From Gonium pectorale (lineage: Eukaryota > Chlorophyta > Chlorophyceae > Chlamydomonadales > Volvocaceae), in NCBI GenBank assembly GCA_001584585.1, contig LSYV01000054.1, forward strand, positions 184,104 to 248,103: 64,000 nucleotides of DNA, read 5' to 3'. Shown piece after piece: positions 34,985 to 45,993 of this stretch; within the stretch, counting starts at the first letter, position 1; each line of letters starts with the position of its first letter. The translations under genes were made by a program, and so were the position numbers. The notes beneath the pieces are model-generated. The model was not told where the DNA came from. It saw only the letters and a list, made by a program, of their open reading frames with translations, and searched no databases.

Positions 34985-35189
34985 GTGATCATCCTGTTGT
35001 AACGCGGACACCTCCGTCAGTCGAGTCGGGACCCAGCACATTGCATGTGTTCCAGCACCACAGTCACACTTCATGGCTCAAGGGACCCCGCGGTATCGTG
35101 GTGAACATAGGGCAGGGGGCCTTCTTGTGCTTCGGAAGCCTGGCCCAAGTAAGGCTGATGGCATACGGTAATGGCATGAGTCAGTTGGG

Positions 35190-35370
35190 TGCGCTGCTTT
35201 GCCCAGTCGCAGCTGACGACTCGTCGTCGCAGACGGCCTTAGCGCTCGCGGCCGACGCAGCCATGGCTAGCAGGGCGGCTGGCGGCCATGGCTCCGCCCT
35301 CGACCTGGGCTGGGAGCGGCTTGCGTCGCACCGGCGGCACCTGTCAGCGTGCAGGCAGGTGACAGCGGGG
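35190..35370 (+). pseudogene. Fragment of RE-rich gene exon 12 plus start of its intron
   Basis: The stretch matches 30005-30220. The translated run AAGGHGSALDLGWERLASHRRHLSACRQ parallels exon 12 (AGGHGSALGLGSERHLASHRRNLQACRQ). Similarity continues through the splice donor (CAGGTGA) into the intron, so this is a DNA-level segmental duplication and not a processed copy. It cannot encode a protein by itself. Confidence 0.75.
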
Positions 35371-35566
35371 ACGACGGTCCGGGCTGGGTTCGGCTGGGTT
35401 CCGCGTGTAAGACTTGGCGATACCCTGACACCGGCACATAACCGAACACCCGTACTACAAAATTCCGAGATTCAAGTATATCGCAGTGCTGCCGATGAAA
35501 CCTGCGTATCACTTGCCTGTACCATGGTTCAACTGACCTGCTTCAGAAGAATGTGGGCGCAACCTT

Positions 35567-35638
35567 GACTCTGACGACTGCTGGCCTGTGCTAGCAGCAT
35601 AGCACGTATATTAGTAACAAACCAGCGTATCCTAGGAA
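35567..35638 (+). promoter_or_regulatory. Promoter block of tandem copy 2, shared with copy 4
   Basis: The 70 bp before the ATG share ordered blocks with the region before copy 4 (45925-45993): CCTTGAC, GACTGCT, TGTGCTAGCA, ATAGC and TTAGTA. Conservation outside the coding region suggests a preserved core promoter or 5' UTR. Confidence 0.5.
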
Positions 35639-38600
35639 ATGCCTCCGAGAATGGCTCGCCTGCACGCGAGCGGCAGAAATCATCTCGATTACAGGGAGGA
35701 CGCTCGCAGCCGCTCGCTGGCGCGCGTGCAAGCGCTGGCGACCAAGGTGCTTGCGGAGGCCGGCAACCGCAATTATCGGCTCTCACAGGCCGACGCCGAG
35801 TTGGCAGTCAAGGACGTGCAGGTTGCCGACGCGAGAGGCGAAGGCACCGACGGCAGCCCGTGGCCTGGGCTGTGGCTGGCCAGCGGACCGCAGCACTGGC
35901 CGGCGCTGCTGGCGCTGTATGCGCTGGCGCTGCGCCGCTCCTGCGCGTTGCTGGACCCGGGCGTATCGGACGGCATGCGGGCAGCGTGCGCCGAGCTGCG
36001 GAGGGCATTCGGCGATGCGCTGTTCAGGTTAGACGTACAAGCCACGAGCTACGAGTCGGAAGCAGCCCAGGACCAGCGCACCCGCCTACTACTAGCGGTC
36101 GTACGGTCGCACGCGTTCAGGTGCTACGCCGCCCTAGTGTGCTGCGCCACGGATCTGCTATCCCAGCGCCGAACGCACCGGAACTTGGTGGCGGTGCGGG
36201 ATATCCTGCTTGACGCAGCCCGCCTCCTCGTCGTGTACGAGCAAACGGGGGGCGATGTCTGGACAGCGCTGCACGACGAAGTCGCCGCGAGCGGCCTGCT
36301 GGAGCAGTTGTCACGTGCTGTGGCGCTGCTGGGGGTTTGTGGACCGCATGGTGTTGCGAGTGCGGTGCTTGTGCTTCGTCTGGCAGCGCCCTCTCTGCTG
36401 GGCATGTCCGTGCCCAGCAGCCCCGCCGGCGACCTGCGCGGCCGGCCCTGCCTGTCCTACCTGCTCTCCTGCCACATGGTCCAGCTGTGTGCGGCACTGG
36501 ACGGCGGGCCCACCTACGGGCTGCCCGAGGCCGGGGAGGGGCCGGGCGCAGCGCCCAAGCTGGCGACCGAGTCGCCGGAGATGGACAGCTACCTGGCGCA
36601 GTGCGGGCTGGAGATGTGGGAGAACACCATCCGCAGGGCGCGGGAGGAGCTCGACGGTGGGCCCGTTGACCTATGCATCCACGTGCCGCCCCGGAGTCGT
36701 CAGGCCGCCTGCCGGGTGGCACTGCGGCTCGCAGCAGCTGCATTTCAGGCGATGCCTCGGGGCCAGGACCCCAGCGCCGCCAGCGTCGAGGATGGACCCG
36801 CGGGCGCGTTCGATGACGCGCCACAGGACAGGATCCCACCGAGCCATGCGGCCTCGCTGCTCCTGCGGGCTCTCAGGTGCGCGCGGGAGGCGTGCCGCGA
36901 CGAGGCTGTCTGCGCTGCCGACCTGGCGCCGCCGGGCGCCCTCAGCCGCCTGGGGCGGCTTTGGGAGCTGCGGCTGGCGGCGGCGGAGCGGGCCCAGCTG
37001 GTCGAGGATCATGAGTCATGGAACGGTGGCCAAGGAGTACGGTGGACCTTCTACAACTTCGAGCCCCTGCTGCTGCGCCTGGAGTCCCCCGCTGGCACCG
37101 GTGAAGGTGGGTTTGGGCGGTTGGGGTGCTGACGGACCCAGCTTCCGTCGATAGCGTGTGTGAGGCGCTGTCTGCATTCGGCGATCAAGACTTGCAGGTT
37201 TCACCAAAGGCAGAATCCTGTGGCCGTGCCCGCGACTGCGTGACGTTGTATTTGGTGTTGGCCAATGTGCAGTGCATGTTGTGCTGCCGCAGCGTTAGCA
37301 TAATTGGGGCGTTCGGCTGCGCTCCGCGCACTTGCACATGGGAGTGGTCCACACCCACCTGCTGAGTGCTGCTGCCGTGCGTTCCCGCCAGCTTCGCCCG
37401 AAAGGCAGTGCATCGCCGTATTCCCCGCACTCCCATGTCGTGTCGTGCCTCAGCCTCGGCCCGCTGTCGTGTCGTGCCTCAGCCTCAGCCTCAGCCCGCT
37501 GGAGGTCTGACGACCACGCTTCCGTCACACCTGACGCTACTCGCAGGGCCCCCCGCGGCGCCCTCCCTGGACGTCGCAGCCGCCCTCGGCGCGGGCTACA
37601 TCTCCCGCATCGAGCGTATGATGCGCGTGCCCGGGCCTGTGACCAAAAGGTTGCTCCGACTGGTGGCGGAAGCGGAGTGCGACCCGGCTGCGTGGGCCCC
37701 GGTCCTGGCGTTCGGGCCGCTGAGGGACACGCTGTCGCTCCTGGCCACGGCCGCCAGGAGGGTCCGCAGGGACGCAGTGGAGGCTACCGCCTCCTCGCAC
37801 TTCGAGATGCGATACTCCCGTACCGTGGGCGCGGCGGAGCTGCTTCTGGCGACGGTCTCGCTGCGATGGCTACGGGGCTTGGCGGCGGGAGGGTCTGCGG
37901 CGGACCTGGGCCCGTTCGAAGTCGGCGAGCCTGACAGCCTCGCAGCGGGCCCGCCCCGCCTGCGTGCTGCGGTGTCCTACATTGCGTACCACCTCCTGCC
38001 GACGGCCTTCCGCGCCATGCCCCCCATCGTGCTGGACGCCGCTCGCCTTTCCTACAACGGGTGCGTCAGGATCGTGCACAAGCCGAATCTGTCTCTTTGA
38101 AGGACTGGGTTGCTAGCACAGCCTCGGCTCACGGGTTTTGGTTGACGGTGCCAATCCTCCTGGCGAGATTCACATGACTAGCCGATTGCTGAGAGCTGGT
38201 TGCCAACGGTGAGCTGGTGAAGCGTCTTGAGCAATAGAGATTTTCCCCTGTGGTTTTGTGGAGGGACTGGTGTGGCTTCCCCTTTGCGACCCCTCTGCCA
38301 CATGTTCCCAAACAGGTACCCCGTCACCGTCTCGCTGCTAGGCTGGCTGCCGCTGCTGGCCGCGGCCCGCGCCACGCTGCCCTGGGCGTCCTCCCTGCTG
38401 TCCGGCCCCGAGTGGGGTCTGGCGGAGCTGCTGGGCTGCACGCTGGGCCAGGCGCTGCTGAGCGGCATAGGTGACGTGGACGACCGCGGCGGCATGGACG
38501 GCCTGCTGCCCGCGCTGGCGGCGGCGCTGCGGGCGCTGGTCTACCTGGCACCGGAGCTGCTGGCGGCAGCGCTGTCGGGCGCGACGGCGTTTGCCATTCG

Positions 38601-39084
38601 GGTCCAAGCCGCCGCCTTAGCAGATTGCAGTAATCTGGATGTGGACTTCCATACCCTGCAGGCAGAAAATCGACAAGCTCTCCCCGAGTCTGGTGTGCTG
38701 CAGGCAGTGTTCGGCCCGGGCAGCGACTCGTCCCAGCCGGAGCTGCTAGCCGCCCTGGAGCGCCTGCGCACCGGGACTGCCCCAGGCTGCGACCCCGCCG
38801 CCGCGCCCTCCGGCAGCACGTCGGCGTCCTCGTCGCCAGTGGTGGTGCCGGACCTGCCCGCCGACCTTGCGGAGTGGGTCGCTGCCGCCGCGCTGCTGCT
38901 GCCGCCCGCGGACCTCCGCCTGCTGCTGCCCTGCTGCGCCAATCCGCGCTGCACCAACCTGGGTGGGCCCTCGGAGCTCGCGTTGCAGCTGCCGGTCCAG
39001 GACGGGGGCGGCAGCTGCGGGCAGCAGCGCTACTGCAGCCAGAGTTGCTCGGAGGAGCATCGCGGTGCGGGGCCGGGCCTTTGA
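35639..39084 (+). CDS. Tandem family copy 2: MYND-like protein, function unknown
   Basis: Three exons in phase: 35639-37100, 37547-38060, 38316-39084, encoding 914 residues. The start MPPRMARLHASGR matches that of copy 4 (MPPRLARAQASSR). The protein is mostly Leu/Ala-rich and helical. A highly conserved block near residue 260 (GDLRGRPCLSYLLSCHMVQLC, then GGPTYGLPEAGEGPGAAPKL) marks the family. Copy 2 differs from the others between residues ~350 and 410, where the Gly/Ala repeat linker is replaced by a Pro/Asp-rich one. The C-terminus has CANPRC ... YCSQSCSEEH, the outer Cys/His ligands of a MYND finger without the central CxxC pair. MYND fingers usually mediate protein-protein contacts; with half the ligands missing, zinc binding is uncertain. 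TGTAA at 40222-40226 is a likely poly(A) signal. Confidence 0.78.
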
Positions 39085-40250
39085 GGGCGAGGGGGGCACG
39101 AGGGCAAGGAGGCTGGGTTGAATTCCTATGTAGGGGTAATCGCTGCACGCCTTCAAATCAGAGTCCATAGCGCTGACCGTTAATGCTGTGAATACCTTCC
39201 TGTCTAGTTGCCATGTGCGCACGTGGGCTGCAGTACGAGCTTGTACCATTTTACGAGGACAAGGGTCAGGGTGGTTTGTATGGACACCCCATGCCTGCTT
39301 GGTCGGGGGTTGGAGGGCGAGCACAGTGCATTCGCATCGCGTCACAATGAGGAGGTGTGCCAGCCAGGGAGAAGAGAGTGCCGGACGGCGGCGCCGCCTG
39401 CGTGTATGCATAGCCGGCCGTGCTATGCCCCCGGACGCGTGGCTCGTACACTAGTGAGCAGCGGGCGCACCCCGCCGGTGTCAGTGTTGCGCCCGCCTAT
39501 GGATGTCGGATTGTCCGTCGACAACCAGCTACTGCGAATCTTTGATTACGATCTGGCGGCAAGGTCCGCTGTTGGGGGACTTTAAGAGGGAGGCTCGTAG
39601 GCACTTGGGGACTCCAATGGCGCACTGCACTGCGTTCAGTCGGGTCATGCGACGCACACAACAGCACCCGAGGGCGTGTGAGTGAGGTCTTTTGCTGGCA
39701 GCGCGCGATTTGCGATTTGCACTTGGCAAGCTGCAGGCATCGGTTCTCCTGTGCCAAATGAGCGCTGCATGCCTGCATTGCCTGGTGAACTGGACTGGCG
39801 GCGCCGAGCGCGCCGAGCCGGCGGCGCTGGCCCCACTTGGGTCCCGCCATGCCCCGCATTTGGGGCCTTTTGCCCCCGCACAGCAGTTCCTTCGCAACAG
39901 CCTGGAGGGCTCGACTGCGGCCCGGGTAGGCCGTGTGTTGGCTCGCAGTCAAGCGCACTGGCGGGGCGACAGTCTGCGGTGCAGCGCACTAGGCGGGCCT
40001 TGTGTGCGGGGGTGTCGCATGCGGGTGTGGCGATAGGGGATACGCCAGGTTGTGTTCGGCTGTGGAGCGGCGGTGCGCACCCCATCTGCGCCCTTGCGTC
40101 GTGGACATGACGGCAAGGGCTCTGGTTGATGCTGGCATGACTGGGTGGAGCGAAAAAGGAAACGGCGCTTGAGGTCCTCTTCATGGGGTGCAGAAGATGG
40201 CACGGGGAGAGGACTAAGTATTGTAATGGGATGCAAAAGCAGACTGCTCA
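39085..40250 (+). other. 3' UTR / flank of tandem copy 2
   Basis: G/T-rich on the + strand with no supported gene. The first TGTAA I see is at 40222-40226, giving a 3' UTR near 1.1 kb. Confidence 0.4.
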
Positions 40251-41049
40251 AGGCCCCCACCGTTTGTTACTCCGACGGTGGGCAGTCAAGGGGGCCGGTG
40301 GGCCGCCCTTGACATGATTCACGTTTGCCGGGGCTGGCGAGGCCCCCCCGCCCGCCTCCCCGTAGGGTCCCCGTAGAATCCTAAGCATTGGGGCAGAACC
40401 CAGGCACTGCAGGAGACTTTCCACTTTACAACTGTTTATAGATCAATAGCATGTTGTCAAATGTAAAAGACCAGCCAAAGAAAATGGGGGTGTATTGTTT
40501 GCCCTCTCAGCTGCCGTTAATGGCCGAGCATTAAAGCAGTGACGCCCCGATTGTTACGGCTTGTCCAATGGGCACGATGCAGGCCAAAAGCATAGGCCTA
40601 CCCACATGTGCGCCGATCCGCGAAGCTGCTTCTAGATCGGGGCCCGCCTGACCAGTAGGCGCCCTTGTCAGTCATCCGGGATGACTCAAATTCATGGGCC
40701 CTCCCCACTCGACACAGGTTTGACATTACAGAAGGAATTTGCCGTGGATTCACCCAGACCCAGGTTGCAATGCAAGAGGCGGTTCTCCCAGCAGAGCAGA
40801 CCCGTGGGTCACACGACCTGACCTGGTATGGGTAGCGCCTGTACGCGTTTGCAGCTGCCGCCCTGCAGCTCTGCACAGCAGTCCGCACGCTCGCTCGCGT
40901 TCCAGCCCGGGCTTAGTAGGGCTAGTGTATCCCGCACACAACACAGCGGGCTACAAGTCAGACAGTAGACTCCACATGGCCCACATTTTCTCCACGTGGC
41001 AATGTGGAACAGTACTAGGGAGCAGAGACCCAGATGAGCACGTGCGCTC
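40251..41049. other. Non-coding stretch; possible 3' UTR of a - strand gene
   Basis: No exon is supported. TTACA at 40726-40730 is a - strand TGTAA about 320 nt past the stop of the frame at 41050-41315, and the region is A/C-rich as written, as expected for a - strand 3' UTR. Confidence 0.3.
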
Positions 41050-41315
41050 TCACAGATTGCGGGCAAGTGGACTGGCAGCGCAGCACATATCGTCAGGTTT
41101 TGCAAAATGCGAGACCGCCTGGCGACCCCGCCCTCCTCCGCTCAGCTTGTCCTCCCTCCCACCCTGTGGTTTGGGCGGCCCCTCCGCAGCCGCAGGACGC
41201 ATCGAGCCCGCGACCCAGTTCGCCTGTCCCCTCCGCACCCTCAGCCGGCTCTGCCCCTCGGGGCCCAAGTCGTCAACGTGCACTATTCTGGTAACACCCC
41301 GGGGGGGGGCCCGGT
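41050..41315 (-). CDS. Candidate terminal exon of a - strand gene, cut by an assembly gap
   Basis: An open - strand frame enters from the gap at 41316 and ends at a stop at 41050-41052. It begins with a plausibly ordered stretch (GVTRIVHVDDLGPEGQSRLR) and then becomes Gly/Arg/Pro-rich. A - strand TGTAA follows ~320 nt later. No family is recognised. Since this faces tandem copy 3 across only 20 Ns, it may belong to sequence that is not truly adjacent. Confidence 0.3.
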
Positions 41316-41335
41316 NNNNNNNNNNNNNNNNNNNN
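41316..41335. other. Assembly gap (20 N) truncating tandem copy 3
   Basis: A run of 20 Ns immediately follows a G9-C tract. Copy 3 starts abruptly on its right side at a position equal to about codon 178 of copy 4. The left side does not contain the missing 5' exon sequence, so the true gap must be larger or the join is wrong. Confidence 0.95.
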
Positions 41336-44322
41336 GGCCCAGCGCAGGTCGGCACGGAACGCTCATGCACTACGCAGCGTGACCGATGACGCTTTCAACC
41401 TGATCTCCTCGTTCCACGGCTTTCTTTGCGGCGAGCTTCGATCCGAGTTCGACGCCGAGCTCCAGGCAAGCGGCCTGCTGGAGCAATGTGGCCGGGCAGT
41501 GCTGCTGCTGGCCTCCTATGGCAACGGCATCCCGCTGGAGCTCAGCTGTACCGGGCACGACCTCATGAGCTTGGGCATTGCCAGCAGCTCCGCCGGCGAC
41601 CTGCGCGGCCGGCCCTGCCTGTCCTACCTGCTCTCCTGCCACATGGTCCAGCTGTGTGCGGCACTGGACGGCGGGCCCACCTACGGGCTGCCGGAGGCCG
41701 GGGAGGGGCCGGGCGCAGCGCCCAAGCTGGTGACCGAGTCGGCGGAGATGGACAGCTACCTGGCGCAGTGCGGGCTGGAGATGTGGGAGAACACCATCCG
41801 CAGGGCGCGGGAGGGGCCCGGTGAATGCATCGCCGCTGCAGCTCCGGCCATTGGCGACGCAGGTGCCGTGGGTGGCGTGGGGCCCGTGGACGGTGATGCC
41901 CTCGTTCTGCCCCTCAACCGCCGAGCCGCTTTCAGAGTGGCCATGCGTCTCGTGGCGGCGGCCTTTGCGGCGGTGCCTCGGGCGCAGGGTGCAGGTGCCG
42001 CCGCCGGTGCCGCCGCTGGGGCTGGTGGCGGCGGTGCAGCCGCCGGCGCTGCGGCAGGCCCGCAGGCGGCCAAGGTGGCACCGAGCGAGGCCATGTCGTT
42101 GCTCCTGCGGGCTCTAAAGTGCGCGCGGGAGGCGTGCCGCGAGGAGGCCGCGTGTGCCGCTGGTGCTGCGCCGCCGGGCGCCCTCGGCCGCCTGGGGCGG
42201 CTTTGGGAGGTGCGGCTGGCGGCGGCGGAGCGGGCTCAGCTGGTCGAGAATGGCCAATCCTGGACCGGTGGCTGCGGGCGGCGGTGGAACACGTGGGACT
42301 TCGAGCCCGTCATCTTGCACCTGGAGCTGCCTCGGAGCGCCGACACCGGTGGGTATGGTGGAACGAGAAATCGATGAAGGGACATCGGCTTTGTAGGCGT
42401 GCTGCGCGAGTCTTTGTGGTTTTGTACGTCATATGCCCCTGCGGACAGCCAGGGCACCCGGACGGCCCAGCGGAGCCGACACAACTCCAAGCCGGCTGCA
42501 CAGAGGCCTCAGATTTCCGACAACTAGCATGGTAGCTGCTCCGCTGGGTCGTCCGGATGCCCTAGCAGTCCGCAGAGGCATTTGTTAAGCACATAACATA
42601 CTAATGTCGAGGCTTGAGTCATTTTGCGAAGTTTCGTAGTGGGCGACCGCCATGGCTGGCCGGACAGTCTCCGTGCGCATGCGTATGCATGCACCCACAC
42701 CTTGGCGTGGAGACATGCAATGTACGGCTTCACGCTTCCATTCCCTGAATCCATAACTGTGACCTTGTGCCCTCTTTACCTCAGGCCTTGCAGCGCTCCC
42801 CGCGGCGCCCTCCCTGGACGTCGCGGCCGCCCTGGGCGCGGGCTACGTCGCCCGCATCGAGCGTTTGATGCGCCGGTGCAGTCCGGAGGTCAGGACGTCG
42901 CTCAAGCTGCCGGGGCGTTACGACGCTGCTGCGTGGGCCCAAATGCTGGCGTTCGGGCCGCTGAGGGAGACGCTGTCGCTCCTGGCCACTGCGGCCAAGA
43001 AGGTCGGCAAGGGCTCAGCGGAGCCAGTCGCAGAGTACCAGGCCTGTATGTGGTACGATCAAAGCGTGGGAGAGGTGGAGCTCCTGCTCTCACCGGTGCC
43101 GCTGCAATGGCTGCGGGGCGTGGCGGCGGGCGGGGCCGCGGCAGCCCCGGAACCGGTCGGGGCCGGCGAGGCCGACAGCCTCGCAGCGGGTCCCCCCCGC
43201 CTGTGTGCTGCGGTGTCCTACATCGCCCATTACCTCCTGCCGGCGGCCTTTCGCGTCATGCCCCCTATCGTGCAGGACGCCGCGCGCCTTTCCCACAACG
43301 GGTATGTGGTCATAGAAGATACCCGGCGTGAAGCGTTGATGTTGGGGAAGCGGAACTAGCCCCAGCCTCATGATACTGAACTGATGTTCGGTTACTTCTC
43401 TTCTCGATGAGCCATGCTGCGTTCAATGCTGTTCCCTCTGAGAAGTGGGCGACTTGGCGTGATGTGTTCGCACGCTCAAGTAGACACGCAGCTGGGTTCC
43501 GACACTGCGACTTTTCCCTTGCCTCGCGTTCCCAACAGGTACACCGTCACCATCTCGCTGCTGCGCTGGCTGCCGCTGCTGGCCGCGGCCCGCGCCACGC
43601 TGCCCTGGGCGTCCTCCCTGCTTTCCGGCCCCGAATGGGGTCTGGCGGAGCTGCTGGGCTGCACGCTGGGCCAGGCGCTGCTGAGCGGCATAAACCGCGT
43701 GAATAGCGACATGGGCGGCCTGCTGCCCGCGCTGGCGGAGGCGCTGCGGGCACTGGTCCACCTGGCACCAGAATCGCTGGCGGAGGCGCTGCCGGGCGCG
43801 GTGGCGTTTGCCATTCGGGTCCTAGTCGCTACAACAGCTGATGGCCATAATGTGGACATCCATACCCTGCAGGCTAAAGTTCTAGAAGCTCTGCCTAAGT
43901 CTGGTGTGCTCCAGGCCGTGTTCGGCCCGGGCGGCGACTCCCCCGAGCCAGAGCTGCTGGCCGCGCTGGAGCGCCTGCTCATCGGGGATGCCCCAGGCCG
44001 CGACCCCGCCGCCGCGCCGTCAGGCACCACGTCGGCGTCCTCGTCGCCAGTGGTGGTGCCGGACCTGCCCGCCGACCTTGCGGAGTGGGTCGCTGCCGCC
44101 GCGCTGCTGCTGCCGCTCGCGGACCTCCGCCTGCTGCTGCCCGGCTGCGCCAACCCGCGCTGCACCAGCCTGGTCGGGCCCTCAGAGCGGGAGATGCAGC
44201 TGCCGGTCCGGGACGGGCCGGGTGGCGGGGCCGGGGACGGGGACGGTGGCAGAGGCGAGGAGCGGTGGTACTGCAGCCAGGGCTGCGCGGAGGAGCACCG
44301 GGGGGCGGGCCCTGGGTTGTAG
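41336..44322 (+). CDS. Tandem family copy 3: MYND-like protein (5' end lost in gap)
   Basis: Exons 41337-42348 (partial), 42785-43301 and 43539-44322 stay in phase to a TAG stop, giving about 770 residues. The missing part corresponds to the first ~178 residues of copy 4. The first part of exon 1 is nearly identical to copy 4, for example through THAL-RSVTDDAFNLISSFHG. It has the family block GDLRGRPCLSYLLSCHMVQLC, the Gly/Ala linker (AAAGAAAGAGGGGAAAGAAAG) and the C-terminal CANPRC ... YCSQGCAEEH remnant of a MYND finger. Intron 1 resembles that of pseudogene copy 1. No internal stop is seen, so the gene is probably functional once the gap is filled. Confidence 0.72.
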
Positions 44323-45924
44323 GGGGAGGAGGATAGGGGGACGGGAAGGCTGGGTCGGACTCCATATTTGCTAGTCTGAGCCTCTGAGTCTAGGTGACCG
44401 TGACGGTCCCAGCCTGGCGTGTGGCGCGCCGTGTGGGCGGTGCATGCAGACTTCGGGCGGATTGTTTGCGGGATGATGAGCTAGGGTGCCGTGGGTGGCC
44501 TTCCCCTTGGTGTCCTGTCGCATCTTGTCTCGACGTTGGCGCCCGGCGCGGAGGGTGGGGCTGCAAACGCCGCCACGTGGTCGCCATGCGGTTAGAAGGG
44601 ACTCAAGGATAGCGTCGGCGCGTCTGCGGTGTGACGGATTCGAGGCTGCGGTGTGCATCACAGGCAGCAGGAGAGGTGATGACATTCGTGTGCAGTAAGC
44701 CATGCGGCGTAAGTCATAGGGTGCATTTAGCAGTTGTTGTTCGCCCGACGTGGTGCATAGCGTTGTCGCTGCCATGCGGTGCGAGGCACTGGGCGTACGG
44801 GACGCCGGGCGGTTTCAGCTGCAGTCCGGCAAACCCTGGGCCGCACAACGCGCAAGTCCGGTGCTGCAGCCCGACAGGCAGCCTGACGGGGGTACTGTGG
44901 CTTGACAGCGTTGAGCGACGCTGAGAGCTGTTGAGGCTTTTCGGTGCGACTGGAATGTGCGCTTTGGGAAGCTGTTTGTCCGATTGGAGGCCCGCGTGTG
45001 GCGTGCGATAACCTCGATGAAGGGTAGGTGGCATGGGGGGCGTTTACGACGTCTAGCTGGTTTCGGCCGGCATTGATTGTTTAGGAGAATGTTAAGGACA
45101 CCGCCGGGCATGGGCTTCGTTCGCATCAACCGAGCAGAGCCGTCGGCTGTCATGCGCACGTCCAGTGCTCCGTGGATCCGAAGCCATTGCCAGCGGCTAT
45201 TTGAGTTGTACCAGCAAGCTGGCGCGCAGGCCAAGGCGCAGGTGGCGTGCAGAGGCTGCACAAGCCACCAACAGGGCCCCCATGTCGCCGAGACCGGGCG
45301 GCTTGTGAATGCCGAAGACGTGGAGGGACCATGCCGTGATGCGAAACATAAGTAACACGGCTCGCGCGCGCAGCGCAGTCGGCGAGGGTGGGGGTTTTGC
45401 TGGCGGGCGGGGGGGCGGGTGGGTGGGGGCGTCGGCTTGCTTGGGGGGGGGGTAAGGGATCTGCTTGGTTGCATTGTTTGCTTGGGTTCCTTTGCGGCGG
45501 CGTTGCATTGGGCCCGTGCAGGGCTCGGCCTGCAACGGTGGGGGTTCGGCCCTCCCTGGTTGGCTGAGTTTCCTTGCGCGTTGCAGTACTTGGCCTGCAG
45601 CGATGATGGCCACAGCGTTGGCTGTGTGTTAGTTGTGTCAGTGGACGCCGCTAGTCGGGCCTGGTAGGCGTGGCCGTGGGGACGATTTCTAACCAGACGT
45701 GGGTACCAAGGGGGTTGGACCCAGTTGAACATTATGAAGAATCTGCTTAAGGCCATCAACGTCCCCGCCACGGTCCCCGCCGCGAAGGCCGGCACGACCC
45801 CGGCACCGACAGGGTCGGTTCGCCCCATCCAGAACATAATCTATTCGTTCATATGTGTTTGGCGTGTACAGTCTGCGCCAGAGAATGCTCAGTCCTTGGC
45901 TTCAAACGTCGACCTGCCTGAAGA
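44323..45924 (+). other. Flank between tandem copies 3 and 4
   Basis: No gene is supported. 44323-45360 is G/T-rich, fitting a 3' UTR, but no TGTAA was found. 45130-45270 resembles 30990-31215 upstream of copy 1. A very G-rich tract lies at 45395-45455. Confidence 0.4.
45395..45455 (+). repeat. G-rich tract with quadruplex potential
   Basis: Several runs of three to ten G separated by one to a few bases (GGCGGGCGGGGGGGCGGGTG, later a run of ~10 G). Four or more G-runs close together satisfy the usual G4 pattern. Confidence 0.6.
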
Positions 45925-45993
45925 CACTGCGGGCACAGCCTTGACATTGGGGACTGCTAGTTGTGCTAGCACAATAGCGGTTAGTACCCTCAA
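45925..45993 (+). promoter_or_regulatory. Promoter block of tandem copy 4, shared with copy 2
   Basis: The ordered blocks CCTTGAC, GGACTGCT, TGTGCTAGCA, ATAGC and TTAGTA recur at the same distance from the ATG as in copy 2. Confidence 0.5.

Larger units (their letters stand above)
34635..35638 (+). other. Flank between tandem copies 1 and 2
   Basis: The first part resembles the flank of copy 4. It carries a hairpin (34967-34984) followed by TGTAA at 34998-35002, the likely poly(A) signal of copy 1. The second part holds a fragment of the RE-rich gene (35190-35370) and then the promoter of copy 2. Confidence 0.5.

Noticed and set aside
38324..39148. 274-codon - strand open frame (similar ones at 43476-44165 and 48519-49472)
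   Set aside because: Recurrent antisense shadow of exon 3 in the array copies; it reappears wherever the exon is conserved and has no independent gene signals.
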